From contig JAAHHJ010000001.1 in the NCBI GenBank assembly GCA_010692425.1, forward strand, positions 280,806 to 344,805: a stretch of DNA of 64,000 bases, written 5' to 3'. Of this stretch, positions 8,749 to 18,106 are shown one piece after another; the first letter of the stretch is position 1, and each line of letters starts with the position of its first letter. The position numbers and the translations under genes were made by a program. The stretch is from Symploca sp. SIO3C6. Lineage in GTDB: Bacteria > Cyanobacteriota > Cyanobacteriia > Cyanobacteriales > Coleofasciculaceae. The notes below the pieces were generated by a model. That model was not told the DNA's origin and made no database searches. It saw only the letters and a program-made list of their open reading frames with translations.

Positions 8749-9133
8749 CTAGATCCTTTGGTTTTTATGAAGTTTTCATCCCTTGTAGGAATTGTACAAG
8801 AGGAATCGGTCAAGCGTGCTTTGTGCTGGGTGCAGGGTGTAGATTGAAGTGACTCTGAAAAGACAAGAAAGGAAGAAGCTTGAGATTTGAAATTGTTTTA
8901 AGGCTGACAGTAAACTGTTGTTTCTTCAAAGACTTGTTTTTCTTTTATTCCTGAAAGATAGGGGCTTGTATCTTGTATCTGGACTATACTTTCCGTACAC
9001 AGAGAATGAGGAACAATGCTAACAGTTTAGTAGTTTTTAAGGTCAAATTTTAAGAAAAAATTCATTAATTTTGACTCAGGGCGGTAGTTTTTTGCACATT
9101 TCCGCTTGATGCTAATGGTGTAGCACTAACCCT
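8749..9133. other. Gene-free stretch
   Basis: No gene was recognised. It lies between divergent genes and is AT-rich, with a poly-A/T-rich part near 9040-9070. Promoters for both neighbours are expected, but none is clear enough to call. Confidence 0.5.
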
Positions 9134-9640
9134 ATGTTACCGAAAAATGATATTGATATGATCACAATCAAAAGTAAGTGCTTATCTGGACTGATAACAG
9201 CACTAATGAGTACAAGTTCTTTATGGTTAACTGTTGCAGCCCAAGAACATAACCGAGATCACCGGTCAAAAATATTTCAATGTAATCAAATTAGTTTGAT
9301 TGTCAACAAAGCCGTAAAGGATGTTAACAATGTTAGTAGTAACAGCAATGCATCTGATAATGAAAACCTGCTTATAGCGGCTAATAAAATAGATTACTAT
9401 GCCCAAAAATTGGAAACTATTGCCATTGCTGACCCAATCTTACAAATTTATCAATCGCGATTTGCCAAGATGTATACAGATACCAGTGCAGCAACTAGCA
9501 ATTTAGTTACTGCTTTTAATAATCAGAATCGAGTGCAGGCCGAGTTAGCTATGCAAGCATTGCAAGCTGCTACCAGTGTAGAAGAACAGCTAGTTGAAGA
9601 TATCAATAATTATTGTCAAGCCATGCCAAATGATAAGTAG
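9134..9640 (+). CDS. Putative exported protein of unknown function
   Basis: A 168-residue protein. Residues 1-36 look like a Sec signal peptide (SGLITALMSTSSLWLTVAAQ) with a possible cleavage after VAA. The mature part is helical, Asn/Ala-rich and contains two cysteines (FQCNQ and NNYCQ), which could form a disulfide in the periplasm. A second ATG at 9158 gives a more standard signal peptide and may be the true start. I do not recognise the family. It is a single gene between the epimerase and surE, both on the other strand. Confidence 0.6.
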   Translation: MLPKNDIDMITIKSKCLSGLITALMSTSSLWLTVAAQEHNRDHRSKIFQCNQISLIVNKAVKDVNNVSSNSNASDNENLLIAANKIDYYAQKLETIAIADPILQIYQSRFAKMYTDTSAATSNLVTAFNNQNRVQAELAMQALQAATSVEEQLVEDINNYCQAMPNDK

Positions 9641-9719
9641 CCTGGCTGATACTATACGAGATGAGAAAACAGGGTAAAAAAGACTGCCAACAGGCTATTT
9701 TATCTCAAAAAACACTACA

Positions 9720-10397
9720 CTAAAGTCGAACTTGAGTAACAGCGATATTTCCTGAGAAGCAGACATCGACATCAGTTCCCGGAGTACGACCACGCTTACC
9801 ATATTCTCCCTCATAGAAATAACAATCACCTTCAACCCGGTATTTTACCTGCAAAGGCTGAGTACTTGATTGACAGAATACAATTTCTGGTTCAGCTGAA
9901 GCTGCTTCCAGATGAGGCAAATTTACATTCCAAAAGCTTCCAGGAGTTATTGGACGAGCTAATAAATCTTCTAAAACCCTAGTAGTCCAACGGGTAGCAA
10001 CCTCCCAATCAATCACCATCGGCTTTTTGATCCAGTGGGAAATAGCAATTCCTGGAATGCCGTGCATCGCTGCTTCCCTAACAGCAGCTACTGTTCCGGA
10101 AAGGTAAACATCAACACCTAAATTACCGCCAGCGTTAATACCGGAAAGCACATATTTGACATCTGTACGCAAATGCATTAGGGCGAGGCGAGTGCAATCA
10201 GCAGGAGTACCAGCGATCATATACTCTGTATCAGAGCGGCGTTGGACATGAATTGGTTGATTAGTTGTCACCTGATGACCACATCCTGATAACTGCTCCT
10301 TAGGGGCAACAATCACCCCCTTACCGTTGATAGCTTTATGAAGTGCTCGGATACCAGGAGCGTCTATCCCATCGTCGTTTGTGAGTATTAGGGTCAT
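9720..10397 (-). CDS. surE: 5'-nucleotidase SurE
   Basis: A 225-residue phosphatase that removes phosphate from nucleoside 5'- and 3'-monophosphates in the stationary phase. The metal site NDDGIDAPG lies at the N-terminus. SGCGHQVTTNQP, GTPADCTRLAL and LSGINAGGNLGVDVYLSGTVAAVREA are all SurE hallmarks. The ATG at 10397 gives MTLILTNDDG, the normal start; the frame extends eight codons upstream, but this would add an unusual leader. Somewhat short compared with proteobacterial SurE, as usual in cyanobacteria. Confidence 0.93.
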   Translation of the reverse strand: MTLILTNDDGIDAPGIRALHKAINGKGVIVAPKEQLSGCGHQVTTNQPIHVQRRSDTEYMIAGTPADCTRLALMHLRTDVKYVLSGINAGGNLGVDVYLSGTVAAVREAAMHGIPGIAISHWIKKPMVIDWEVATRWTTRVLEDLLARPITPGSFWNVNLPHLEAASAEPEIVFCQSSTQPLQVKYRVEGDCYFYEGEYGKRGRTPGTDVDVCFSGNIAVTQVRL

Positions 10398-10448
10398 GCT
10401 CTGTCGCTTAATCAAACACAATTATAATTTTTACAGAAAAACAAGCTG

Positions 10449-10477
10449 CATCCCACGTCTTTTAAGCGTAGGATGTA
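10449..10477. repeat. Imperfect hairpin between the two minus-strand genes
   Basis: GCATCCCACG and CGTAGGATGT pair with one mismatch around TCTTTTAAG. It lies between the end of the 10556 gene and surE, and may be a terminator or an IS200-type end remnant. Confidence 0.35.
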
Positions 10478-10555
10478 GCGAAAGGACTTTCAAGTCCGCG
10501 ATACTCCTAAGCTATTTTGGAGAAATTTTATAAATCCTCCTGACCTTAGGAGATA

Positions 10556-11116
10556 TCACCTGCGAGGCAACTGAAGACTATCTTCACCAAAGAGTTCACA
10601 TCCCCTAAATTCGCAAACAGGTGTATCTTTGGTGTAATCACAAGTATAAGTTGCTAGTATATCAGCTTGCTGGTTGAAGACCCGGACATTGTACTTATAG
10701 TTTCGAGCAATAGTACCAAATTTATCAACCAAACTGTATCTTTCTATATAATCAAGGATGACCCATATTTGAAGATTAACGATTAAATCAAGTCTCTTGT
10801 GTTTTGGATAGACTATCCAGTTGTTAATCAATTTGCCACCAAAAAACTGATTAAATTGTTCCTGTGCCCACCATAAGCTTGGATATTTAATTCCTGTCTG
10901 AGATTGTGTCTGACGTATAGTATTGGCGGTTATGATTTCCCGCTGCGTCGGTAGTGTTGCTCCTGGAGCCATTAGTTCTACCTCTAGTGGTTCTGAACAA
11001 GGCTCTGGAGTTTTTAGAGTTTGTGCCAAAGTGTGCTGAGGTATGCCTAGATTAATAATGCTTGACAACAAGATTGGAACTGGTAGCAGTTGCAGAAATC
11101 TTGACCCAAAGCTCAT
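10556..11116 (-). CDS. Exported protein of unknown function
   Basis: A 186-residue protein with a signal peptide (FLQLLPVPILLSSIINLGIP, possible cleavage after TLAQ). The mature domain contains SLWWAQEQFNQFFGGKLINN and IWVILDYIERYSLV, then a strand-rich end with three cysteines (YTCDYTKDTPVCEFRGCELF). The pattern resembles small periplasmic or lumenal proteins restricted to cyanobacteria, but I cannot name the family. It is followed by surE 160 bp downstream on the same strand, and preceded by the aldo/keto reductase on the same strand with a 70-bp gap. Co-transcription is possible. Confidence 0.7.
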   Translation of the reverse strand: MSFGSRFLQLLPVPILLSSIINLGIPQHTLAQTLKTPEPCSEPLEVELMAPGATLPTQREIITANTIRQTQSQTGIKYPSLWWAQEQFNQFFGGKLINNWIVYPKHKRLDLIVNLQIWVILDYIERYSLVDKFGTIARNYKYNVRVFNQQADILATYTCDYTKDTPVCEFRGCELFGEDSLQLPRR

Positions 11117-11186
11117 CTATTTTTCTCCCATCAATCCTCCCCACCTCAACGCTATCCTAAGGATCAGGCATGGGTGTCGGTTCTAG

Positions 11187-12314
11187 TTAACTCCAAAGAC
11201 GACGTCGTTGTGGACCATTGAGACGTTGATGAGTATCTCTTAATAGCGCCGGGATGTCTAGCTGTTTCGGACAACGGGGCAAGCAATCCCCGCAGCTGGT
11301 GCAGCGATTACCTTTAACTCCACTAAACCAATGGCCAGCAACTTCAAACATGTTGTAGCGATATTTCCCAAAGTCAGTCATGTCATAAGCAACAGCCAGA
11401 TTTCGCAGCCGCAAAATTTCTGGAATATTGAGGTTTTCTGGGCAAGGCAGACAATGGTAACACTGGCTACAGCACTCAGTTCCCAAAGCATGCTCTAGTT
11501 GAGTTTCCAAACGAGATATTACCTCTACTTCCATCTGCCTCAGAGGTCCATCTTGATCAGCAACAGCAAGAGGGAGCTGAAGTTCATCTGGGTTAGCTGG
11601 CCCAACGCTAAGAGTGGTGATGCGGTAATCACTCAACAAAAACCGATAGTTGAGTTCTAGTGGTGATAAAGGATAGGACAACTGTTGTAACTTGGGTGGG
11701 GGATTATGAAGGCGTCCTCCCTTATCAGCTGGAGAAATAATGAAGATGCCGAGATCTTTACTGTGAGCTAACTCAATCGCCGCTGCCTGCCGCTGGAAAA
11801 AATAATAGTAATGAAGGTTGACAAATTCAAATAAATCTGTATTGATCGCCGCTAGAATTACCTCTAGAGGAGCGTGAGTGGAGAAGCCCACATGCCTTAT
11901 ACTTCCCAGTGCCATAGCTTCTTGTACAGCCTGCATACAGCCAACTGGTGACTCGATCCAGGCTAGATGCTCCCAGGTATTGATGCCATGAATTGCTAAA
12001 CAATCCAAGTAGTCAAGCTGTAGGCGCTCTAGGGACTCATTGATCCACTGACACATTAGTTGGGCATCCGCTGTCGGTGGCAGCTTAGTGGTAATGTAGA
12101 GTTGCTCTCGCGGCACAGACAACTTTTTGAGGGTATTGCCCAGATATTGTTCGCTCTTACCGTAACCCCTGGCAGTTTCCAGGTGGTTGATACCTCTGTC
12201 AATTGCCTCCTGCACTGTTTCTTGGGCATCTAATTGAGATGCTAAACAGCGCATAGTTCCAAGGGAAAAGACCGACAACGGCAGATTAGTTTTCCCAAAA
12301 CGTCGGTAACGCAA
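11187..12314 (-). CDS. Aldo/keto reductase with two C-terminal 4Fe-4S motifs
   Basis: The protein is about 375 residues. The N-terminal part is an aldo/keto reductase barrel (RRFGKTNLPLSVFSLGTMRC, then ARGYGKSEQYLGNTLKKL with the catalytic Tyr). The C-terminus carries CCSQCYHCLPCP and CTSCGDCLPRCP, two ferredoxin-like cluster motifs of the oxidoreductase family common in cyanobacteria. The physiological substrate is unknown. An ATG at 12371 would add 19 residues unlike the family; I prefer the TTG at 12314, which follows GGGAG at about 10 bases and places the conserved RYRRFG at the N-terminus. The neighbouring bifunctional-nuclease gene upstream is on the same strand. Confidence 0.88.
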   Translation of the reverse strand: MRYRRFGKTNLPLSVFSLGTMRCLASQLDAQETVQEAIDRGINHLETARGYGKSEQYLGNTLKKLSVPREQLYITTKLPPTADAQLMCQWINESLERLQLDYLDCLAIHGINTWEHLAWIESPVGCMQAVQEAMALGSIRHVGFSTHAPLEVILAAINTDLFEFVNLHYYYFFQRQAAAIELAHSKDLGIFIISPADKGGRLHNPPPKLQQLSYPLSPLELNYRFLLSDYRITTLSVGPANPDELQLPLAVADQDGPLRQMEVEVISRLETQLEHALGTECCSQCYHCLPCPENLNIPEILRLRNLAVAYDMTDFGKYRYNMFEVAGHWFSGVKGNRCTSCGDCLPRCPKQLDIPALLRDTHQRLNGPQRRRLWS

Positions 12315-12440
12315 AACTAGATACTCCCTTACATAAGACTTACCCAGAGCTAACCACATCTGTAGCTTCAAACCCCCTCAACTCCTAAACTAGAGTTGAA
12401 GAAGCCCTGCTCACTACTTAAAAAATTTAGGAGTTGGTAA

Positions 12441-12944
12441 CTAGGTGTCGCCGCTTCTAAATTTCTTAATCTGGACAAAATCTTCCGGTCGGATATTGGC
12501 GACGAACTCTCGGAAGGCTTGTCGTTCCTCTTCGTCAGCATCTCGATCAACTGGTATCGAGGCATCAGCAACGACTTCTTCCATTACCCAGATTGGGCTG
12601 CCAGTGCGCAAAGCAATGGCGATTGCATCACTAGGTCTGGCGTCAATTTCTTTTTTAGTCTCGCCCTGACTAATAGCAAGGATGGCATAGAAAGTATTAT
12701 CCTGAAGCGAGTGAATGATAATCCGCTCTAGACTCATGTCCCATTCTTCAAGGAGATTGACGAAGAGGTCATGAGTTAGAGGGCGAGGGTGTTTTTGCCT
12801 TTCTAAAGCACTGATAATTGCCTTAGCCTGGTCTTGCCCAATGTAAATTGGCAACGCTCTTCGATCTGAGGAATCCTTGAGCAGCACAATCGGGTTGCGC
12901 GTGACGGCATCTAGTGCAATTCCAGCAACTTTCATTTCAATCAT
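12441..12944 (-). CDS. Bifunctional nuclease family protein (DUF151)
   Basis: A 167-residue protein of the BFN/DUF151 family, widespread in cyanobacteria and plants, for which DNase and RNase activity has been reported in plants. Seen here: MIEMKVAGIALDAVTRNPIV, then LPIYIGQDQAKAI, then EIDARPSDAIAIALRTG, all family-typical. The C-terminus is acidic (DRDADEEERQAF). Full length, with no signal peptide, so cytosolic. The aldo/keto reductase gene follows on the same strand after about 125 bp. Confidence 0.9.
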   Translation of the reverse strand: MIEMKVAGIALDAVTRNPIVLLKDSSDRRALPIYIGQDQAKAIISALERQKHPRPLTHDLFVNLLEEWDMSLERIIIHSLQDNTFYAILAISQGETKKEIDARPSDAIAIALRTGSPIWVMEEVVADASIPVDRDADEEERQAFREFVANIRPEDFVQIKKFRSGDT

Positions 12945-13245
12945 CTGATTAGCCTCTAGAACACGATCGGCATCGGGGGCATCAAGGGGAAGCGATAAAC
13001 TAATATATTAGACTGATTGAGACTGGAATTTGCCATGCCAGATCTGCTCTAATCACTTCACTGGTCAACCTTCAAATCAGTCCTTGAGAACCTAATTTAG
13101 TGGTGCTCAACGAAGTTTCTTCTCCCAGTATGCCCCAGTCTCAGAATGTTTGCGCCAGGACTTTATGAAAAAAACACACAAATATTTTGATGTCTTAGAT
13201 AGAATTAGCAACTTTGCACTAGCTTCAGGAGTTTAACCAAAAACA

Positions 13246-13935
13246 GTGTTTACAGGATTAATTCAAGCCCTGGGAATGATTAGACCACTGGGAGACGATC
13301 ACTTTGATATTTCCTGCCAAAATAAGGCATCGATGGCTATTTTACATGATTTGGCAATCGGTGATAGTGTCGCGGTTGATGGTATTTGTTTAACCGTTGA
13401 AGAAATTTTACCTCAAGGCTTTGTGGCAACTGCTTCAGATGAGACCCTACACCGCACAACTTTAGGACACCGACAACAGGCAGCTCCCTGGGTAAATTTA
13501 GAGACATCAGTGCGTGTCGGTAGCAAACTAGGCGGTCATTTTGTCACTGGTCATGTAGATGGCATCGGCTGCTTGCTGGAGTCTGTAGCAACACCTAATT
13601 CCTGGGAGATGTGCTTTCAGGCTCCAGCATCTTTTAGTGACTTGTGGCAACGACAAGTTGCCCGTTACCTTGTCCCCAAGGGAAGCATTGCTGTCAATGG
13701 GGTGAGCCTGACGATTGCCGATTGTGATCCTCAAGGCAGTTGGTTTAAAACTGCAGTAATTCCCCATAGCTACGCCCAAACTAATTTAAGTTATTTACAG
13801 ACTGGTAGTTGGGTTAACTTAGAGAGTGATATTTTAGGCAAGTATGTTGATAAATTACTGGGTCATCGGAACCCAGCATCGCAGCAGTTAGAGGGAATAA
13901 CACCGTCGTTTTTAGCTGAACATGGGTATATTTAA
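13246..13935 (+). CDS. ribE: Riboflavin synthase, alpha subunit
   Basis: This 229-residue enzyme converts two 6,7-dimethyl-8-ribityllumazine molecules into riboflavin. The GTG start gives MFTGLIQALG, the family N-terminus. The two homologous lumazine-binding halves are visible: SVAVDGICLTVEEI with HRTTLG in the first, and GSIAVNGVSLTIADCDP in the second. The loop GGHFVTGHVDG is typical. No FMN riboswitch was found in the upstream 300 bases. Confidence 0.94.
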   Translation: MFTGLIQALGMIRPLGDDHFDISCQNKASMAILHDLAIGDSVAVDGICLTVEEILPQGFVATASDETLHRTTLGHRQQAAPWVNLETSVRVGSKLGGHFVTGHVDGIGCLLESVATPNSWEMCFQAPASFSDLWQRQVARYLVPKGSIAVNGVSLTIADCDPQGSWFKTAVIPHSYAQTNLSYLQTGSWVNLESDILGKYVDKLLGHRNPASQQLEGITPSFLAEHGYI

Positions 13936-14143
13936 AGAGGGGGAGAGAGGGAGAGGGGGAGATGGGGAGACTAAGTCAAAAGGTGATTTGAATCCTTAAA
14001 ACTTCAGACGCCTTGCTGCTGGACTCTGGATTCAACTGTAGGCTCCCTAAAGGCGCTCTCGCTACATCCCCTACCTGGAAGGAAGGGGCTTTGCTCGAAA
14101 CTTGGGTAACTTCTGTATTCTGAACTTCTGTAATTCCTTTAGT

Positions 14144-15598
14144 TCAACCGGAAGTCTCAGTATCTGCTGGTGATTGAACCTGTACGAGCTTGAGAGCATC
14201 GATAAATTGAGCCATAGAATATTCTAAATGGGCACCAGCGTCCACTGCGATCCAACCATCGTCAGTCAGATGTCGCCATTCAAAGTGTAAGTGAGGACCA
14301 GTAGAATTGCCTGTGTTGCCGGCACGCCCAATTACAGTTCCCTGTGCCACCCATTCGTCTGGGTCGACAAAAATTTCTGAAAGGTGCCCGTAGAGACTTT
14401 CTTGGGTTTCTTCCTCATGACGCAAGATTACCGTCAAACCATAACCCCTTAAAAAGTCAGCAGTTGCTACCCTACCGGAAGCAGAGGCAATTACTGGTGT
14501 TCCTTCTGGGACTGCTAAATCTGTTCCATTATGAAACTTCTGAGTTTTGTAAATCGGATGTAAACGCCAGCCAAAGCGCGAGGTGATCGTAGCTGGGATT
14601 ACTAAGGGATAGAGAAAACTTTCTTGTTCTAGAGAGGTAGCTCTTGAAGGTCGCTTGGTGAAATTATAGTAGGATAGCTCTGTGGGTTTGATCTCGTCGG
14701 TAGTCGGCTTCTGGGGTATTGTCGAACGCAGAATGCGGGAAGCGACTTTTACAGGAACGGGAGTAGAGCTTACAGCACGTCTGGTTGCTCTAGGTAATCG
14801 CTTTTTAGGTGATGGTTGTGAACGCCTTCTCACTGCTACCCGTTGCGATGGACGTACACTGGGCCTGGAACTGGCAGTTGGTTTCGGTGCTGTGGTATTA
14901 CAAACTCCACTGGCAAGGGTGCCATTTTGCGAGACAGTATTACAACCGGTAGAACGTTCGGTTAGCACTACAGAGTTAGGAGCATTGTATTGACCAGTTG
15001 CACCAACACTATAACTAGTGCGATCGATGAAATTATGGTTAGGAGAAACCGTAGTGCCAGCAGTCTGTTGATTAGGTGTGGGTTTATGAGGTACTTTAGG
15101 AGGCTTGGCGATAGTCTGTGTAGGTGGCACAGATAGATTGGGAGCGCTCAGGGCTGGTTTTTTCTCGACAGTAGTTGCGGGGGCTGATGTCGATGCTGAC
15201 GATGCTGGCGGTTTAAAACTATTGGGTTTGCGTTGCGCTGGACCATGTGCCGGGATTGAGGCTGCTGGGGTGGGCTTCCTGAGAGTTGCTCGAGGTGGTG
15301 CTGGTTTGCGCACTGGGGTAGCTGGCACAATCAATGATTCTGGAACAGCTGGCTTGGGTTTGGCAGCAGGTGCAGGAGCTGGTACTTTTTTGGCAAGCGG
15401 TTTTACTGTTGAAGTATTTGGCGCTACTAATTGATCTACAGGTAAGGAAGCTTGTGCTACAACTACACCGCTACTGAAGACACCACAACTGCCAATTAAG
15501 CTTAGTACCTGCATTAGTCGAGGACAACGGTAAAAAATCCCTAATGGGGTGCTAGCAGAGGAAGTTTCTGTTTTCATGTCTAACTCACTACTCATCAC
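14144..15598 (-). CDS. Exported M23 (LytM-type) peptidoglycan endopeptidase
   Basis: A 484-residue protein. After a short N-terminus comes a hydrophobic signal or anchor segment (residues about 28-50, VLSLIGSCGVFSSGVVVAQA). A long Pro/Ala/Lys/Ser-rich linker follows (about 55-300), probably periplasmic and disordered. The catalytic M23 domain is at about 325-455. The zinc ligands are visible in KFHNGTDLAVPEG and in HLHFEW, with GRAGNTGNSTGPHLHFE as signature, so an active metallopeptidase is expected. ATGs at 15598, 15595 and 15577 all give the same domain layout. Role in cell-wall remodelling or septum cleavage is inferred from the family. birA follows upstream on the same strand. Confidence 0.88.
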   Translation of the reverse strand: MMSSELDMKTETSSASTPLGIFYRCPRLMQVLSLIGSCGVFSSGVVVAQASLPVDQLVAPNTSTVKPLAKKVPAPAPAAKPKPAVPESLIVPATPVRKPAPPRATLRKPTPAASIPAHGPAQRKPNSFKPPASSASTSAPATTVEKKPALSAPNLSVPPTQTIAKPPKVPHKPTPNQQTAGTTVSPNHNFIDRTSYSVGATGQYNAPNSVVLTERSTGCNTVSQNGTLASGVCNTTAPKPTASSRPSVRPSQRVAVRRRSQPSPKKRLPRATRRAVSSTPVPVKVASRILRSTIPQKPTTDEIKPTELSYYNFTKRPSRATSLEQESFLYPLVIPATITSRFGWRLHPIYKTQKFHNGTDLAVPEGTPVIASASGRVATADFLRGYGLTVILRHEEETQESLYGHLSEIFVDPDEWVAQGTVIGRAGNTGNSTGPHLHFEWRHLTDDGWIAVDAGAHLEYSMAQFIDALKLVQVQSPADTETSG

Positions 15599-15708
15599 TC
15601 ACTAAGTCCTTAGGAAGGTTAGATAATTTTCTTAATAAGATTACTCTAGCTGCTAAATAAGAGTACTCTGGCTGCTCCAATCGTCTGTGGCTAGGAATGC
15701 TGCCAAGA

Positions 15709-16563
15709 TTACGGGTTATAGCCAAGACTGATTGTACCTGGCTGAAGGGAAATTTCTGTGATGGAAGCGGGTGCAGGTAATTGGGCAACCATAGCTTCTG
15801 TTAGGTTTAATTGGACTCGCAACTCACCAGTGGTTGTTACACCCGTGACAATTCCGGGTTTTCCCTCCACAATTACGCGACTACCAAGACTTTCTAGCAA
15901 TTCCAGATAAGAAGCTAGCAAGACTTCTATTTCTACCTCTAACCAGTATTGATATCCGGATAGCACTCCTTGTAGTATGATGGACGCCAGCATTTCCAAA
16001 CAAGTCACTGGTGAACTTAACCCCTGCTTGGAAAAGGATTGTAAGTTGATACCATTTTCAGGCACACAGTTGCTAAAGTTAAGACCGACGCCTATAACTG
16101 CCTGCTTAATCTGACCCTGATGTACGCGAGTTTCAGTAAGAATGCCCCCCAGCTTGCGCCCAGAAAGTATTAAATCATTGGGCCACTTTAAGAGGACTGG
16201 AATATCGTAACACCTCAATGCCATGGCAATTCCCCAAGCACTAAAAATAGTTAGCTGAGTACTGTATTTTGCCTCAAGATTAGGAGTTAGAGCTAAAGAT
16301 AGGTATAGTCCACCAAGGTCTGATTGCCACTGCCTCCCCCACTGACCACGCCCAGCTGTCTGCCTTTGGGCAATAACGACGGTTCCGGCTGTAGCTCCTT
16401 GAGCAAGCAATTGCCAAAGGGTTTGGTTAGTTGAAGGTATAGTTTCAAATATATGTAAATTTATCTGTGGAAATTGTTCTCTTGTCAGAAATTTGATCTG
16501 CCGAGATATTTGCTGTTTGACTACTGGGAGTTCTTGCTCAAATTTTTGCTGGTTAAATCCCAC
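15709..16563 (-). CDS. birA: Biotin--[acetyl-CoA-carboxylase] ligase
   Basis: A 284-residue biotin protein ligase that adenylates biotin and attaches it to the carboxyl carrier protein of acetyl-CoA carboxylase. Motifs in order: ETIPSTNQTLWQLL, TAGRGQWGRQWQS (the biotinyl-AMP loop, GRGQWGR), LLKWPNDLILSGRKLGGILTE and VIGVGLNFSN. There is no N-terminal helix-turn-helix, so it is a class I, non-regulatory enzyme. The C-terminal small domain (RVIVEGKPGIVTGV) is present. Confidence 0.92.
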   Translation of the reverse strand: MGFNQQKFEQELPVVKQQISRQIKFLTREQFPQINLHIFETIPSTNQTLWQLLAQGATAGTVVIAQRQTAGRGQWGRQWQSDLGGLYLSLALTPNLEAKYSTQLTIFSAWGIAMALRCYDIPVLLKWPNDLILSGRKLGGILTETRVHQGQIKQAVIGVGLNFSNCVPENGINLQSFSKQGLSSPVTCLEMLASIILQGVLSGYQYWLEVEIEVLLASYLELLESLGSRVIVEGKPGIVTGVTTTGELRVQLNLTEAMVAQLPAPASITEISLQPGTISLGYNP

Positions 16564-16598
16564 GGTGTTGGTCTAGGCTAATTCTTTTTTAAGCTAGC

Positions 16599-16814
16599 TT
16601 AATCCAACTCCGGTTGCTCCGATTGCTGACAATGGGGATGACTACTAACTTGGGAGAGCCGGTTTGCCAAATCCTGAGCTTGTTGGAGAGCCTCGTCAAT
16701 TGATTGGGCTTCAAACTCCAGGCATTTGCGAATATGACTGAGCATCAATAGATTTGGTTGCCCAATACCTCTCTCGGGACTTAGGAAAATGTCGATTCTG
16801 TATAATTTTGACAT
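16599..16814 (-). CDS. Small conserved-looking protein, unknown function
   Basis: A 71-residue protein starting MSKLYRIDIFLSPERG, with a central LLMLSHIRKCLEFEAQSIDEA and a helix rich in Ala/Gln (LQQAQDLANRL). The C-terminus is polar. There is no signal peptide. It lies 36 bp upstream of birA on the same strand and may be co-transcribed. I do not recognise a family. The short length and composition look like a real cyanobacterial small protein rather than a chance frame, because no opposite-strand gene explains it. Confidence 0.55.
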   Translation of the reverse strand: MSKLYRIDIFLSPERGIGQPNLLMLSHIRKCLEFEAQSIDEALQQAQDLANRLSQVSSHPHCQQSEQPELD

Positions 16815-17066
16815 ACTAAAAATAAATTGGTTGGGTGAACTCAGGCTGGAACTGAGACATCAAATAGCTTAAGTGCTGCTAAATTGTATTGTAAGCTTTT
16901 TGTCAGTCGCTCGACAGACATAGAAGCAATTTTATAGTAAGATTATGTGTTTACTAAATTCATCAATAGTTCTCTCAGGCTACTCTCAGGCAGAGAGAGA
17001 AGTTTTTCAGCTAATGTAGATGTGTCAAGCAATTTACGATGATTCAAAAAACTTTACGAGGCTTTG

Positions 17067-17864
17067 ATGCATACTTGGCACTGGCATACTTGGGAAGGGC
17101 TGCCATATCTAACCTGTAGCCTGTTGGAATCATGGAATCACGGCTTTTTCACTCAACAGTTTTCGCCCCGCCCTCCTTCTCAAATTGTTGGTGTACTCCA
17201 ACCTGATGCCTTGGTTTATCGAACTAGACAGGTACATGGCAATACTGTACTAACGCCCTCAGAAATCGAAATTACTGCCCAGGCAATCACCGAAAGCAAT
17301 CAAGAATCAGAAAGACCAGCTGCTGATGGTATAGTAACTGAGCAGCCTCAGCAGGCAGTGTGGGTTTGTAGTGCTGACTGCACACCTGTGCTCATTGCAG
17401 ATGAAGAAACGCGACAAGTAGCTGCTGTACATGCAGGTTGGCGTGGTACGGCTTCTGAGATTGTACCAAGGGCGATCGCACGATTGCTCGATAATGGTAG
17501 CAGGCTTGAGAATTTGCGCATTGCCATGGGACCGGCAATCACAGGTGAAGTTTATCAGGTCTCTGAGACAGTAGCAGCCCAAGTAGGAACAAGTATAGTA
17601 CCGCCAGAAACACCCCAGACAACTCAATCGATTCTTAATATCTTGGAGAAGTTTCCCAAATCCCCAATTCTTGAAGATTCGCAACTGGGGCGAGTGCGTT
17701 TGGATGTGCGCAGGATAAATGAGCTACAGCTAGAGCAATTGGGAGTTAATCCAGAACAAGTGACGATTGCCCCTTACTGCACTTATCAAACACCAGAGTA
17801 CTTTTTTTCCTATCGCCGCGACAAGCTCAAAAAAGTCCAGTGGTCAGGTATTGTTAGCAAGTGA
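17067..17864 (+). CDS. pgeF: Peptidoglycan editing factor PgeF / YfiH-LACC1 family
   Basis: A 265-residue protein of the DUF152 (YfiH/LACC1) family. Proteins of this group have been described as polyphenol oxidases, purine nucleoside-processing enzymes and peptidoglycan editing factors; the activity here is not decided by sequence. The metal-site Cys and His residues are present in VCSADCTPVLIAD and AAVHAGWRGTASEIV, and in APYCTYQTPEYFFSYRRD at the C-terminus. I chose the ATG at 17067 over the TTG one codon earlier; ACGAGG lies upstream as a ribosome binding site. Confidence 0.9.
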   Translation: MHTWHWHTWEGLPYLTCSLLESWNHGFFTQQFSPRPPSQIVGVLQPDALVYRTRQVHGNTVLTPSEIEITAQAITESNQESERPAADGIVTEQPQQAVWVCSADCTPVLIADEETRQVAAVHAGWRGTASEIVPRAIARLLDNGSRLENLRIAMGPAITGEVYQVSETVAAQVGTSIVPPETPQTTQSILNILEKFPKSPILEDSQLGRVRLDVRRINELQLEQLGVNPEQVTIAPYCTYQTPEYFFSYRRDKLKKVQWSGIVSK

Positions 17865-17890
17865 AAGTGGTAATGATGGAAAGTAATAAG

Positions 17891-17999
17891 TATAGCGCTA
17901 CGCGCAAGGATCCAGGGCAGAAGGCTCCAAGGCAGAAGGGGTGAATTTGACAAAGTTTTAGCGATTTAGCTTGTCCTAACCTTAATACGTACTGCTATA
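17891..17999 (-). repeat. MITE-like dispersed repeat, copy 2
   Basis: TATAGCGCTACG to CGTACTGCTATA. It is in the opposite orientation to copy 1 and closest in sequence to copy 3; the part from GTGAATTTGACAAAG to the end appears identical to copy 3. It lies just after pgeF. Confidence 0.85.
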
Positions 18000-18068
18000 T
18001 TAACAATAATCTTGGTAATTTTTTTACTTAAAAAGTCTTTCTAGCAAGCATTTAGGTAATCTAGATAA

Positions 18069-18105
18069 GAATCTAAAACTAAGCTAAAGCTATAGTTTTA
18101 GATTC
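18069..18105 (-). terminator. Hairpin after the serpin gene
   Basis: GAATCTAAAACT and AGTTTTAGATTC form a perfect 12-bp stem with a 13-base loop, just after the minus-strand serpin stop. It is AT-rich, without a clear T-run, but well placed as a terminator. Confidence 0.5.
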
Positions 18106-18106
18106 G

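Noticed and set aside
12368..12571. Minus-strand frame of 67 residues overlapping the bifunctional nuclease gene
   Set aside because: It lies in another frame of a clear DUF151 gene, and no binding site or family pattern is seen.
12950..13245. Possible FMN riboswitch upstream of ribE
   Set aside because: The conserved FMN aptamer motifs are not present.
14682..15434. Long plus-strand frames opposite the M23 peptidase linker
   Set aside because: They are reverse-strand products of the Pro/Ala-rich linker, with Gly/Ala-rich shadow composition.
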